Source of the DNA: Boesenbergia rotunda
Taxonomy: Eukaryota; Streptophyta; Magnoliopsida; Zingiberales; Zingiberaceae
Length of the DNA: 64,000 nt
Assembly (NCBI GenBank): GCA_024364735.1
Contig: JAGFNQ010008806.1
Coordinates: forward strand, 62,001 to 126,000
Reading direction: 5' to 3'
Under the pieces are notes generated by a model. The model ran no database searches, was not told the origin of the DNA, and saw only the letters and a list, made by a program, of their open reading frames with translations. The position numbers and the translations under genes were made by a program. This document shows, piece by piece, positions 11,074-23,535 of the stretch. How positions within the stretch are numbered: position 1 is the stretch's first letter; each line of letters starts with the position of its first letter.

Positions 11074-11125
11074 AGTCCAACATTGGAAACTATAAATCAA
11101 ATTGGACAAAGAGCAATTATTAAAT
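11074..11125 (+). promoter_or_regulatory. snRNA-type promoter relic of U2-like copy 2
   Basis: AGTCCAACATTG at 11074-11085 is a degenerate USE, placed 77 bp upstream of the U2-like start at 11151. This is the same distance as in copy 1. A weak TATA-like TATTAAAT lies near -33. Confidence 0.5.
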
Positions 11126-11150
11126 AAGACAAATTTTACTATATCAATTC

Positions 11151-11410
11151 ATATCTTTTTCGATCTTTTGGCTAAGATTAAATGTAGTATCTCTTTATAT
11201 TAATTTAATATCTGACATGTGAGTCATCGATTCATTATAATATTAAATTTATTTTTAATTGGGGAGGGGCATTACAGTAGTTTGTTGTTGTGGTTTGTAG
11301 GTGTTGTTTGTGAAATTTATTTTTAATTGGAGAGGGTCATTACAGTAGTTTGCTATTGTGGTTCGTAGGTGTTGTTGTGTGTTGCATTGTTGCACAGGTC
11401 TCGCGATGGT
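11151..11410 (+). pseudogene. U2 snRNA-like copy 2, with internal 68-bp tandem duplication
   Basis: TTTTGGCTAAGATTAAATG at 11166 again lies 15 nt from the predicted 5' end. GTAGTATCT keeps the branch-point pairing core, followed by TTAATATCTGACATGTGAGT and ATATTAAATTTATTTTTAAT, as in U2. Downstream, a block from AAATTTATTTTTAATTGG to GTAGGTGTTGT is present twice, offset by 68 bp (11245 and 11313), and GTTGCACAGGTCTCG resembles the U2 3' part. It is too diverged in stem regions to call functional. The surrounding 9290-9790 and 10930-11290 segments share sequence, so the pair arose by local duplication. Confidence 0.65.
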
Positions 11411-11790
11411 AATTTGAAGTTTCATTTCAAAAATATAGATTGTTTTAATTATTTTGATTTTATTTTTTAGTTAAGAAGTTATATAATTTATGTAATAGCT
11501 ATATCCAAGAACGGATTAGTTACGAAATTATATCAAATTAAATTTAATGAATAAAAGTTATTAATTAGTGTAAGTACCTCGAGTGAGTTTTGATAAGGTC
11601 AACCGAGTCAAGTTAGTTTCTGTTAGTATTTGATCCCTGTGTCCAAGTGTGTAAGAACTTAGGAGCACAGTAAGTCGAGAGGAAGATGCAGCAGACGAGA
11701 AGGATGACACAGGAAGAGAGCCGACGTGCTCGGTGCATTCGACGAACACAGAGGTCGACAGAAGAGTACATCGGTGGAGCGAGAAGGACG

Positions 11791-13660
11791 TGTTAGTAGG
11801 AGCCCTAGAGCCAATTATGTGATGACTGACTAGGGATATTTTGTATCATATTTTATCATTAATAAAGTCATGTTTGGTTATTATACTTACTTTGTATTCT
11901 GTGCTGAATAACTAAGTATAATAATGTTCATCTGTAGTAGGTTCTTATCTACGTTATATCGATTGGTTGAATCGATAGTGAGATAATGTAGAGAATACTA
12001 TACTAAATTATTCCTAGTCAAGCATTAATATTCTTGGACAATATTAATGCATGGAGACTAGCATGTAGGTCAACTGATGACTTGAGCTCACAAGTCATGA
12101 ATATGTGATATCAAGTTGACATATGAGTATACATTGGAGAATGTATACTGAATGACCCGCCATGAGAAAGTTTCATAGATTGTCATATGAGTGTTATAGA
12201 CTTTCTCATGTGACTATTAGTATGAATAGTCCTTAGACCTGATGTCACTACGGTTCCCTACATAAGGAGTTATGTACTTTGGTATCTTCAAACGTCACCC
12301 GTAACAGGGTGGATTATAAAGGCGATCACTGGGTATGTAATGAATTATGCGGAGGGATGTGAGTGATGTAGATGCGATCTATCCCTCCCATATTACGGGA
12401 GTGATATTTGTGGGCCCCTTAATCGAGTAGGACTACTGAAGCGTATGACCATGCTCAAATAAGTCAATATGAGATATTGAGCTCATTTGTTTGAGTGAGT
12501 CTACTCGGGGATCAAGAAACACAAGATTGATTGAGGATGACACGGTCTATGCCTCATTGGTCAATCTAGATATCAAGGATAGAAGGACAAGGTCATACAC
12601 TATCATAGTCACGAAGGTTTAGTCGGATCTCGACTTTTCTTGTTACTTGGATAGCAATGATGCATTGCTAGATGTCACTCATTGCTTATGTGTCTAAAGG
12701 GTTTAAGCGCATTGCCAACGTCGCGAGAACCTATTGGGTCACACACTAAGGACATGATGCTTCGGGAGCCCGAGTTGGGAACTCGGGAGACCTGAGCCCG
12801 AGTGGGAACTCGGGAGGTCAGTTAGGGAGCCTGAGTTAGGAACTCGGGAAGTCTGAGCCCGAGTGGGAACTCAGGAGGTCCGATCAGGAGATCCGCTCGG
12901 CAGACTGGGTCGGCACTCGGTAGACTGGGTCGGCACTCAGCATACTGGGTCGGTACTCGGCAGACTGGGTCGGCACTCGGCAGACTGAGTCGGAGCTCAG
13001 CAATTTGGGTCGGGAGCTCAGCAGTCTGGGTCGGGAGCTCGGCAGTCTGGGTCGGGAGCTCGACACTCGGCAGATTTGGTCGGGAGACCGATCAGGAGCC
13101 TGAGGGGCCCGGTCGGGATTAAAGGGAAATTCATTAAAGTGTTTAATGAAGGGAAAAGAAAAGATTATTTTCTTGCATGGGAAATGATAAAGAGTTACAT
13201 GAAAAGATGTGCTCATTATTGGGAAGTCAAAGAGACACAAACCTCTTCATATTCATGGGATGAGTATAAAAGAGGGTCTTGTGACTTTGGACGAGGGCTT
13301 CTTCTTCCTTCCTTCTTCCCTTTCTTCTTCCCTCCCTCATCTTCCTTCTTTGGCCGAAACCCTACTGTAGGGTTCTTGGTGTTCTATGAGCTACCTCAAG
13401 TTGCTAGCACAACTAAGGTAGTTCTCCCGAAGTTGAGAGATTGTGTCCGTGTGGATACAAATAGAGACACGGACACTTAAACGTGCAAGAGATCCAGCGC
13501 ACCTTGGACAAGCGGGATAAGCAAAGGGTACGCTCCAAAGGTATATCTTCTTTAGAAGTAGATGTAGATCAACTTTGTACGGATTTTTCTTTCGCATGGA
13601 TCGCTCGTAGGTTCATATTTCCGCTGCGTTTTTATGATTTTGTGTCGGAAGAACCCAACA
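11791..13660 (+). mobile_element. Solo LTR, 1870 bp, 5-bp target duplication
   Basis: The element starts TGTTAGTAGG and ends GAACCCAACA (TG...CA, with inverted TGTT/AACA). It is flanked by the identical 5-bp duplication GGACG at 11786-11790 and 13661-13665. There is no second LTR, primer-binding site or coding region, so it is a solo LTR left by recombination. A TATAAAAG box lies at 13265. A minisatellite occupies 12890-13085. All open frames inside are incidental. Confidence 0.85.
12765..13085. repeat. Minisatellite inside the solo LTR
   Basis: From about 12765 the motif GAGCCCGAGTNGGAACTCGG repeats. From about 12895 a unit of about 18-21 bp, CTCGGCAGACTGGGTCGG with variants, repeats roughly ten times in tandem. 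Confidence 0.75.
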
Positions 13661-14641
13661 GGACGCACCGACGTTCGAGGGACGAGAAACCGGAAGAAAA
13701 CACGCTCGAGGAGAAGGCCGGAGAAAGATTTGAGTGAGCCGATCTCTGGAAGGCTTGATATCACCCAGAAGCCCGACACTAGAAGACTGATCAACAGGCT
13801 GTTGACCAGTCAACTTGGGTGCCCGTGAATATGGACGCCCCCATTGACTTGGACGCCCGTGTTCCTAGGCGCCCAAAACGATTCGGGCATCCGTGTGACC
13901 ATACTTTATTTAGAAAGTACTCGTTCCACAGCTGGTGCGATGCGAATAAGAATTGACCACGTGTCAGGTGCCCATATGCACTTGAGCGCCCGAAAAGTGT
14001 CACGTCAATACTTCGATAAAATTTCACAGGAGCTATAAATAGACTCCTGAACTCAGTTCATTTCATTCGTTCTAGTTTTTCTGTCTTTCTGAGTTTTAGT
14101 ATTTGTAAGAGGTTTCTCTGCCTTAAGGAATTTGATCTGAAAATTTAGCTTATTTTTGGCTTGGATTAGCAACATATCTGTTACAAATCAAGTAACTGGT
14201 TGTGCCTTTTGTCTCATTTGTGTTGTTATTTTATTCTTATATTATTATTTTTCTTGTGAATTAATTTCTATCTTTATTAAGCAAAACAAAAGACCGTTTT
14301 TATTTTCAAGAATAATTCACCCCTTTATTGCCAACTGCACGATCATCCACAATTAGTTCAAATTGACGTCATTTTTAAAACTAAATCGTATTATTCATTC
14401 ATTATTATTGTAAAACTATAATTTAGACTTCGTTTAAAAAACCTAATTTCAATATATTTGAGATAAATTAATTCTAATTTAAAAAAATAGTAATTTTTTT
14501 ATTTATGTATTTTAAAAAATAATTTCATTTGGAAAATAATGATGATTTCTATCGTTTACTGATCTTTATTTTTTTCTCTATTTTATAGATAAACAAATTT
14601 TTATTCTCCATTATATTATATACGCAATCTGTACACAATCA

Positions 14642-14669
14642 CTATATATATATATATATATATATATTA
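14642..14669. repeat. TA microsatellite
   Basis: Uninterrupted TA dinucleotides, about 13 units, directly upstream of the dispersed duplicate at 14677. Confidence 0.85.
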
Positions 14670-14676
14670 TACAAGG

Positions 14677-14960
14677 TGATTTGGATTTTATAGACTAAAT
14701 TTATGGTTATTTGTTAGTAAAAAAAATTGTGGAAATAAATATGATAATTATTCTATTGCTAATTTTCTTGGTCACTAAAAAAATATTGAATGCCTATAGT
14801 GCCACAAATTTGTTATTTCATTGATATATAATTATGTAAAACCCATTTGCAGGAAAAATATATATAGAAAATGAATAAAAGCAAAAAAAAAAAAAATATA
14901 CAGAGAGATAGATTCACAAGGAATTGGAGATTAGGTAATTCTTGTAATTAGAGGCTGTTT
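14677..14960 (+). repeat. Dispersed duplicate, copy 2 (partner at 6908-7284)
   Basis: Shorter version of the 6908-7284 segment, same orientation, lacking part of its left half and carrying a poly-A expansion near 14885. Copies are about 7.7 kb apart. Confidence 0.6.
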
Positions 14961-15782
14961 TGAGTTTACGATTATGACTTGAGACTATTTAATCGAATAA
15001 AATCGATTCAAAATAAAAGATATTATTCTGATATAAATTAAATGGTTTAATTAGTCTCAAATTTTAATAATAAAAAAAATCAAATATAGCTCTAATATGA
15101 ATTAAATAAAAATTTGAATACTCTCAAAATTTCAATGAATAATCAGTTAATTATTATACCATAAATTTATAAAATTAAATAACGATCGATTTTTAATAAA
15201 ATCAACAGAAATACCTTCTTATACGATTATTTATTTTAATTTCCTAACTCACTCTCTTTCAACAGTAGGAGACAATTGACAGAACTGCTAGAATAATAAA
15301 TTTATCTTTTGTAGAAATCAAAATTTTGATGTGGTAAAAATATGATAAAATTTTCAATCTTTCAAAAAGATTTTAAATAATATTTGTTGAGTTTAAGATT
15401 GGATTATAATAATTCACACTTAATTAATTATAGATTTTTAAATGACATTCGATAGGATATATTAACAGTCTCGCGATTCAAATCGATTAAAAAATTACAA
15501 CTTTCAAGGTCGGGATCCTTCTACGCATTTTAAATAAACAAATAAATATAAAATAATTTTAATAATTTTCTCAACTTATGATGCGGTTTGGGAAATTTAC
15601 CAAATAATTTTAACAAATTTACGTACTGACGTGAGATATTGTCTCATAAACAAGGACTAAAATAGAAAAGAACATCTCCTCTCGTTTGTTGTCTCCCTCG
15701 ATCAATTGCCGTTGTTGTTTCTAGGGTTTTCGTCGTCCTTTACTTCTCGTCCCTCGCGTCTACCTCGATCCCTGTCGGAACC

Positions 15783-18700
15783 ATGGCCGCCACCAGCACA
15801 GCGGCTCCTAGGGGCCGCAATATAGACGACGAGAACCTGGTTTTCGAGACCAGTCCTGGCGTGGAAGCCATCACCAGCTTTGACCAGATGGGCATCCGCG
15901 ACGACCTCCTCCGCGGCATCTACGCCTATGGATTCGAGAAGCCCTCTGCCATCCAGCAGAGGGCTGTGATTCCCATTATCAACGGCCGCGACGTCATTGC
16001 CCAGGCGCAGTCCGGCACCGGGAAGTCCTCCATGATCGCCCTAACCGTCTGCCAGATGGTTGACACTACCGTTAGAGAGTATGGTCTTGCTTTTCCCTTG
16101 TTTAGTTCATTTTCCATCGAAATTTTCTTGTTCGTTCTTATCTCTATTAGGCCGCATGCTTCACGTTTGATTTTGTCGCTCCGTGTTAACTGTGTATGGA
16201 ATTTGTACATTTTCGACTTCCATTTTCGTTTCTGCACACTTATATGGGAAGTCGTTTAAATTTCATGAATTCAAAAGCAGAAAAGTCTATATCATTAACA
16301 GGTAAACAATGATGGCTAGAACTAAGTTCTTCACTAGGTCTGCTGACGGGGGAATTGACGTAATTACATGAAATTTTATTTCTTTTATCCATCTTTTTTC
16401 TGTTATTTTGTTTGATTTTCAGGGCTTCAGTAACTGAATAAAATTTAACATGTGTAGATTGGTTCCTTTTCTTTAGGACTTAAATAGCTAAGATACACTT
16501 GATATAGGTACTTTTACTTATAATAATGGGATTTTTGGGCCTGACAATCATTGATATTTGTATGGATATTGTTGTCTGGCATCATGCCCTGAATGGGCCA
16601 CGGGAATACTATATCTGACAGTGTTGAGATCGTGCATGCAAGTGCACGTCATTCACTATGTTTCATCTCTCATTTCACTTCGAATCATTATTCTTATCAA
16701 TTTTATCTAAATTGATCAACTTTTGTTTCTTGCTGAAGGCATTCTTGTGACTAAAAGTATCATATTTAGTTTAGTATTAATTGTGCGGGTCACATATCAT
16801 ATGTATAATCCATGGAAATTATTGTACTTTTAGACATTGTGAAATACCCACGTAACTTAATTCCATATATGAATAGGGCTTTAATTTAATTTAATACTTG
16901 TAGTACTCGTGGTTAAGTTTTTGAAAATTGCTTTCAGAGTTCAGGCACTTATTTTGTCACCTACAAGAGAACTTGCTTCACAGACTGAGAAGGTGATCTT
17001 GGCTATTGGTGAATATATAAGTATTCAAGCCCATGCATGTATTGGTGGAAAGAGTATAGGAGAAGATATTAGAAAACTGGAGTATGGTGTTCATGTGGTT
17101 TCAGGGACACCTGGCAGAGTTTGTGACATGATTAAAAGGAGGACCTTGCGCACTAGATCTATCAGAATTCTGATACTTGTACGTTGGTTGTGTTTTTTTA
17201 AGCATACTTGTCTGAGCTTTTATGTGTTTGTATTTTTTTTTTAAAAATGAATTTGTATTATTCAAATAGGATGAAGCTGATGAGATGCTGAGTAGAGGCT
17301 TTAAGGATCAGATTTATGATGTGTACAGATACCTGCCTCCTGAACTTCAGGTTTGGATCAACTATCATGGTCTTTCTGAAAATAAAAGTTCTAGTATACC
17401 TGTATTATGTCTGTTATAGTTTCAGAACAGTCTATGAAATCAATAAATACATTTTCATATTGCAATTAGTAAATAGAGTTGGATCTTAACTGTATGGAAT
17501 CGTTGCTTCCTTATATGCATTACTGAAAAATGAAGCTTACCTGAATTCAACTTAATTGAAATCTGAATTTCAATGCAAACCAAACCCAAACTTTATATAT
17601 ATATATTGAAAAAAAATACAATTTTTTACTTGCTATTCACGATTTGTTTGCATTTAAAATTCTCTCAAACTCTTTATCTCTTAACAAATAAAGAAATAGA
17701 TATTGTCATGCATTGAAAATTTACTTTGTTTCAAGGATCATTGAGTTCACAAAACTAACATTTGCATGTAAAAGTAAGATTATTGAACTAATAAGTGCAA
17801 CATTTGTCATGCATAAAACTCCAATTCTTCGTCTATTTGATGCCATTGTTTCTATCTTTGAACCTTGAAAATTGTAATCACCGATTAACGTGCCTTTTTT
17901 GTTTGCATTCCAAATTTCTAGGCATATGCTTTATGATATTGGTGCTAGAGATTAATTTAGTTAGTAAACAAGATATTTGCTACATGTAACTTGAAACCAA
18001 TGACTTGCATTGGTTGAATCATCAAATTTAATCTATTCTCTTCTAATGTTCATCATTGTAAATACTAGTTCATTTATTTTTATATTTCATCATTCCCTGC
18101 TCTCCTTTATGGACAAAGGAACTCAATTCATTTTTTTATACACTTATCTAGCTGTATTTCATTTTATATAGGAAATTACTTGCCCATGGCTTTCAAAATT
18201 TGACTGCTTCCTTAATATAAGGATTTGATTTACCCTATTTGTATAATTGTATCTGTAACTGTACTCTTTTATATTTTGTCTCTGATAAAATTATGGGTAT
18301 CTGTGCATACTAAGTGAATGACCATTATATGTATGAACTGATATCACAAGTCTATAGCATCATATGGACTTTGATTACGTTATACTCCGGTTTGGTACTC
18401 TTCGAGTTGCTTAGTGGTTTCGTATCAAATTATTTTAATTGTGCAATGTTATTTATGCAACTTCTGCATGGAGTATGAATGTGCAACGACATCTGCTTTC
18501 TACAAATTTATTCACAGGTTTTTATGATAATCTAAAAGATGGCATTCCACTTGACAAAAAATAAAAGAGATGATACTGGAAAAATATAGGCATTTGTTGG
18601 TCAACAATTTTTTCCATTGTTTTTTTTAATGACTTTTCTTTAGAATATTGAGAGTACCTCCTTGGTTCATATGTGTTAGTGTTCTTTAAGTGGAAAGTTT

Positions 18701-21700
18701 ATATTGAGCATGTGATATATTGTGAATTATTTTATAGGTTGCTCTTATATCTGCGACACTACCTCATGAAATTCTAGAGATTACCAACAAGTTCATGACT
18801 GATCCCATAAGAATCCTTGTCAAGCGTGATGAGTTGACATTGGAGGTAGACTCTAAATTTCATTATTGTTCTTAGTTTATATTTCTTCAATGTTTTTAAT
18901 CTCTTTATTTTTGTTTGTTTCAGGGCATAAAACAATTTTTTGTTGCTGTGGAGAGAGAGGAGTGGAAGTTTGATACATTATGTGATCTTTATGACACTCT
19001 CACTATTACTCAAGCAGTTATTTTCTGCAACACAAAACGAAAGGTTAATCTACAACCCCATCAGGCTTTGTAAATGCTATTCTGATATGAGCAAACTCTG
19101 AAATGTATTTGAATCTTAGACCAAGTATACTGGTACATATTACATTTTGTTTGAAACATCTCACTTGTATGATATTTGTTTCTATGACATTTCAGAAGTT
19201 TTGAATTTTTCTAGATGAAGGCAACATAAGAAGAGCAAACCCATTTTTTTCCCTACAATACCATTATAGGCTCTATGTACTTACATAGTGTTTGGTGTCC
19301 ATCTTTTTAATGTACTCTATCTTTTTCTCAGTGGGAGGAACTGAGTAGTCAGTCTTGTAGAATTTTTGACTTGAGGAAGCGACTTCAACATTTATTAAGT
19401 TGAGAGTAATAGGTATCACTCCCTAAAAAGTTTTTCATGCCATCTCATATCCGTGGACATTTTTGTAGCGTTGCTTCAATGAGTCACATTTCGTTCCATA
19501 TGCACTTACCCAAAGAGCAAGTTGCTCTTAGTTTTCTTAGCAATCTATACTCTATAGTCACATGTTGACTTTATTTCAAACAATGATAGTTGTTCGTCTC
19601 AACTTCATATTTTTGCAAATATATATTTATTTCATTGAAATTTAAATAATTAAGAAAATAAGAAAGGAAAAGATTGCTCGGCTAACAAAGATGTGATAGG
19701 TGCAAAGGAATTGGTTGTTTATGGAAAAAAGGGTTTTCATATAAGCACTATATATTTGTATATTAATAATTGTTAGCATTAGAAACTTGTATTTTGAAAA
19801 TACTTTCTATGTGTCATAAGAGCCAAAAACACACTTGGACTTCTTTTTAATTAATAGCTATACAAATAATTCATCAATAGTGACTGTAATGCATCCACAT
19901 GTGCCCTGTATAATGCATAGAAACTATATTGTGACCTAGTTGTATGTTGCCTGTGTGTAAACTCTTGGTAAGTATACATGAAGTAGCATATAGGTTGATA
20001 CTCATTAATATATTATTAAGGAATGTTTCCTGATGAAGTTTGTCCCATTTGTTCGGTCATACTTACCAAATTGTCACTTGATAAGTGTTTCTGACAATTT
20101 TCATAACTTAATGAAAACAAATTAATAGGATTTCTAGTTGTATTGAATAAATTAGGGAGAGCGATTTTTTGTGTTGGTCGGTCTTGTGCAGTTTAGGAAA
20201 TTGATACCATGTTCTAACCACTGATATGTAAATTTTGTGCCCCTACACCAAAATGCTGGATCTATATCTGAGGGGTTTGATAAAGTTTTCCCAATATGCT
20301 TAATGGTAAGTAGCTATTATACAAGATATTAGTCTTCAACTGTTTGTCTTAGCCACCGGCTCATATATCAAGTGGACAGGCATCCAGATGAAATTTGCAA
20401 AAAAGATCCCGTCTAGACCAAAAGACAATGTGAATCTTAAGAGTTTATTAATGATTTGGTAAACCTGTTATGTTTGAAATATGTTCTGGTTCATCAAAAG
20501 CATCGAATGTGGGATTTATTAATTACAAATTTCAAGCTAGACGTCTTTAGCTGAGCAATGCTATGATCTATATAAAAGCACTGTTGTAGACAATGCAGGG
20601 AACTAGAAAGTGCTTGAATATGGTTCATTGTCAACTTAATTGTTATCATGCTATCCAATAATAGCTCGCCAATGTTCCCTTTTCTTCTACTAGATTGCCA
20701 TTTCTTTCTTCCTTCTTATGCGAATGACAGTGATTTGCACTCACCTGTTGTTTCTAAATTCTAATGCTTAAACCAATCAGCTAAGTGCCAATAAGAAGGT
20801 TTTCGGATTCTTATGTAACTGTAGCATGTTGTTAAATTTATGTTGTCTATTATAGACCTAATGTGTAGGGAGAAGGGGCACATTAAAAGTTAGGATCTTT
20901 TATAAAGCTTGAAGACAATTGTCTGATTTCAGATCCGATACACTTGTTTCTTCCTAATGACCATGGACATGATGGAAAAGATGGCCGGAATAGGCCTTTG
21001 AGGATTAGCGATTCTCTTTAGAGATTTCTAATGACCATGCCCTTTGAATGATTTCACAGAAAATGCTTCCTTTACCTATAATGAATTTCCTTGGAGCACT
21101 AACAGTCTGTTAAGAGGTTCCCATGAATGTGGGGTTTTTTTTTTTGAGAAAATGGAATCTTGTCCTTATTGCTACCCTATTAGCTATTTTTACTGTTGGT
21201 GGACAAACCAGATTATCTATGTTAATGAAATCAAATCATCTTCTACCATCTAACAACTGCTTGTGATGTAAATGGTTTACTTGCACACCAAACTAAACTT
21301 ATTTCTTTGGCAGGTTGATTGGTTGACTGAGAAAATGCGCAGCAATAACTTCACAGTATCTTCTATGCATGGTGACATGCCACAAAAAGAGCGAGATGCA
21401 ATCATGGCAGAATTTAGATCAGGGGCAACCCGTGTATTGATCACTACTGATGTATGGGCCAGAGGGATTGATGTCCAGCAGGCAAGACTTTTCGTTGAAA
21501 AAGTGTTCAATTTTTCTTCCTTATTCGTTGTTGTAGTTAACCATCAGGGCCTGCTTTTTTTTTTCTAAATTATTTCTTGGCTTTCTGCATTTTAACCAGT
21601 ACTTTGGATATGCTAAAAATCTTAGCTCAGCAATTTCACGATTCTTTTCAAGTAGTATTTTTTATGCCCCATGGTTTGTCTGATCCTCTCAGGTATCATT

Positions 21701-22545
21701 GGTGATAAACTATGACCTACCAAACAACAGAGAACTCTACATACATCGGATTGGTCGTTCAGGACGATTTGGACGGAAGGTACTATTTTGCTATACTTGG
21801 TCGCTGTGTCATGTTATTTTTGATGCATACTACAGTTCTAGCATTACAGTTTTTTTGTTCCTGATTCTAGCATTTCAATTGTACTTTTAGTTATTTAAAT
21901 ATTTAGATCTAATACACAGGATATCATTGGTTGGAATACAAGGTTCCTAAAATAGCACAAATGGGGACAATGTGGAAAAACGATATTTATATACAAGAGT
22001 GAAAATATATAACATCTATCATGAATGCTACAAATTGTAACACTAAGTACATAGTATTTTATGCGAGAATTGTAACATGAGCGAGGAGCACTAATTATGC
22101 TTTATTTATTTACTCCATCATTTATTATAATATGTAAATCTTGAACACTAAGCCACACAATTCTCGACCTTGTAATGCACGAAAAGGGTTGATTTTGTTT
22201 GATCGATAGATACGAGCCAAATCCAAGTTCTTGGGTGCCTTTTACACATTATGAATACATCTTTTCCCTAGGCGTCAGACTCTTTCAAGTTCACAACAAG
22301 TGATCGCTAAATGTACCTATTTGTTTCTAGTGAGCTAGATACTAAGCAAGAAACCACATGATTTCATTTTACTAATTCACATGGATCATCTTTTGCTTAA
22401 AGTGCCTTTCCCCACATTCATGTGACTCCAGGGTGTTGCGATTAACTTTGTGAGAAAGGACGACATTCGCATTCTAAGAGATATTGAGCAGTATTACAGT
22501 ACACAGATCGATGAAATGCCAATGAATGTTGCTGATCTCATCTGA
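15783..22545 (+). CDS. EIF4A3: Eukaryotic initiation factor 4A-III, DEAD-box RNA helicase (404 aa, complete)
   Basis: Core ATPase of the exon junction complex, deposited on spliced mRNA in the nucleus and acting in mRNA surveillance. Eight exons: 15783-16078, 16938-17178, 17270-17350, 18738-18845, 18924-19043, 21314-21481, 21693-21779 and 22432-22545. Phases agree and give 404 aa, the usual plant length. Visible motifs: Walker A AQSGTGKS (75-82), PTRELA, TPGR, DEAD (180-183), SAT (211-213), RGID and HRIGRSGR (356-363). The C-terminus is [30 protein letters not shown] and the N-terminal [16 protein letters not shown] place it in the eIF4A-III rather than the eIF4A-I clade. Intron 6 (21482-21692) starts with GC, not GT. 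Intron 5 is 2.27 kb. A pyrimidine-rich leader with CTAGGGTTTTCGTCG precedes the ATG. Confidence 0.97.
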
Positions 22546-23032
22546 AAGCTTCAAACATCAGGCTCTATCTACCACGGAAGCTTGCAAAGAATCATCGTAA
22601 CAGATCGAATGGAAAAGTTTCTTTGCTCGAAAGGTTTTTCCTCGTTGAACGTTTAAATTAATGTTTGTTGATTTTTCAGAAACTCGTAAGATCATGTAAG
22701 TTGAATGCAGCATGTGGTTATGCGAATGTGTGCTGTGCGAGGCTAGCGTGTTAGGGTCGTGTGCTTGTGTAAAACTGAAATTTGAAAACTCGGTTTCATT
22801 TTGATTCGGTTGACGTCTCTGGTATCTTATGACAATCAATTCTCCGAAAACATGTAAAAATAGTAATTGTGTACTGAATTTGCTGGGTAAAAATAGCTGG
22901 CTACTTCGATATGGATGATCTTTTAAATGCAGTGCCACGACTGGAAGCCAAAACTGAAATTTCCATTTTCACTCATCGTTGTTTCAGCTTTTGAACCTTT
23001 AGTAATGTTTGAACATTTGTATTGGAAGTTAA
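22546..23032 (+). other. 3' untranslated/downstream region of eIF4A-III
   Basis: Non-coding sequence after the stop. The region probably holds the 3' UTR and polyadenylation site. A short minus-strand frame here has no family resemblance. Confidence 0.5.
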
Positions 23033-23143
23033 AATTCAGAAGTGATAATTCATGTTACTATTTGTATAATATGTTTCGGTAATGTTTTAGAATTCAGAAG
23101 TGATAATTCATGTTACTATTTGTATAATATGTTTCGGTAATGT
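23033..23143. repeat. Tandem duplication, period 58 bp
   Basis: AATTCAGAAGTGATAATTCA and the following bases through GTTTCGGTAATGTTT occur twice, at 23033 and 23091, nearly identical, so this is a recent duplication. Confidence 0.85.
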
Positions 23144-23444
23144 TTGAGTTCAGTGTATCAAATGGTAATAGAGTTAAAACCCATTTTTGGCAATGTATAT
23201 GAATTGAAGTTTGTATAACTGGTAGTGTGCAAGGTTCAAATCTTGACTATGGTACATTTAGGATGTTGTGCAGTGTAACTTCTTTTTTTAATTATTTTTT
23301 TTTTAAATTTACGAGTGTGTCATTTAAGATTTTATTTTTAAAATTTAGAGATTTATTATAATATTAAATATAAAATAATTTGAAATCGATTTATTTTTAG
23401 GTGTGATAGGATATACGACGTAGTTTATACATCATATAGGTATC

Positions 23445-23447
<3 letters not shown>

Positions 23448-23533
<86 letters not shown>
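23448..23533. repeat. Long TA microsatellite
   Basis: About 43 uninterrupted TA units, ending 24 bp before the left end of the 4.3-kb palindromic element. It can fold into a cruciform and is likely length-variable. Confidence 0.9.

Positions 23534-23535
<2 letters not shown>

Larger units (their letters stand above)
11575..14190 (+). repeat. Repeat (LTR-like) split by the nested solo LTR
   Basis: The flanks 11575-11785 and 13666-14190 become one continuous GC-richer unit if the solo LTR is removed. The right flank has an LTR-promoter look: CACGTGTCAGGTGCCC near 13958, GAGCTATAAATAGACTCCTG near 14031, then TTGGATTAGCAAC. The same ordered motifs occur at 59850-60095. No coding domain. Ends not determined. 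Confidence 0.45.

Noticed and set aside
12884..13480. Open frames of 118 and 134 codons on opposite strands
   Set aside because: Both lie inside the solo LTR and overlap its minisatellite; the repeated residues reflect the 18-21 bp DNA repeat.
6908..14960. The direct duplicates as the two LTRs of one 8-kb retrotransposon
   Set aside because: No TG...CA ends, target duplication, primer site or coding domains; the interior contains unrelated elements.
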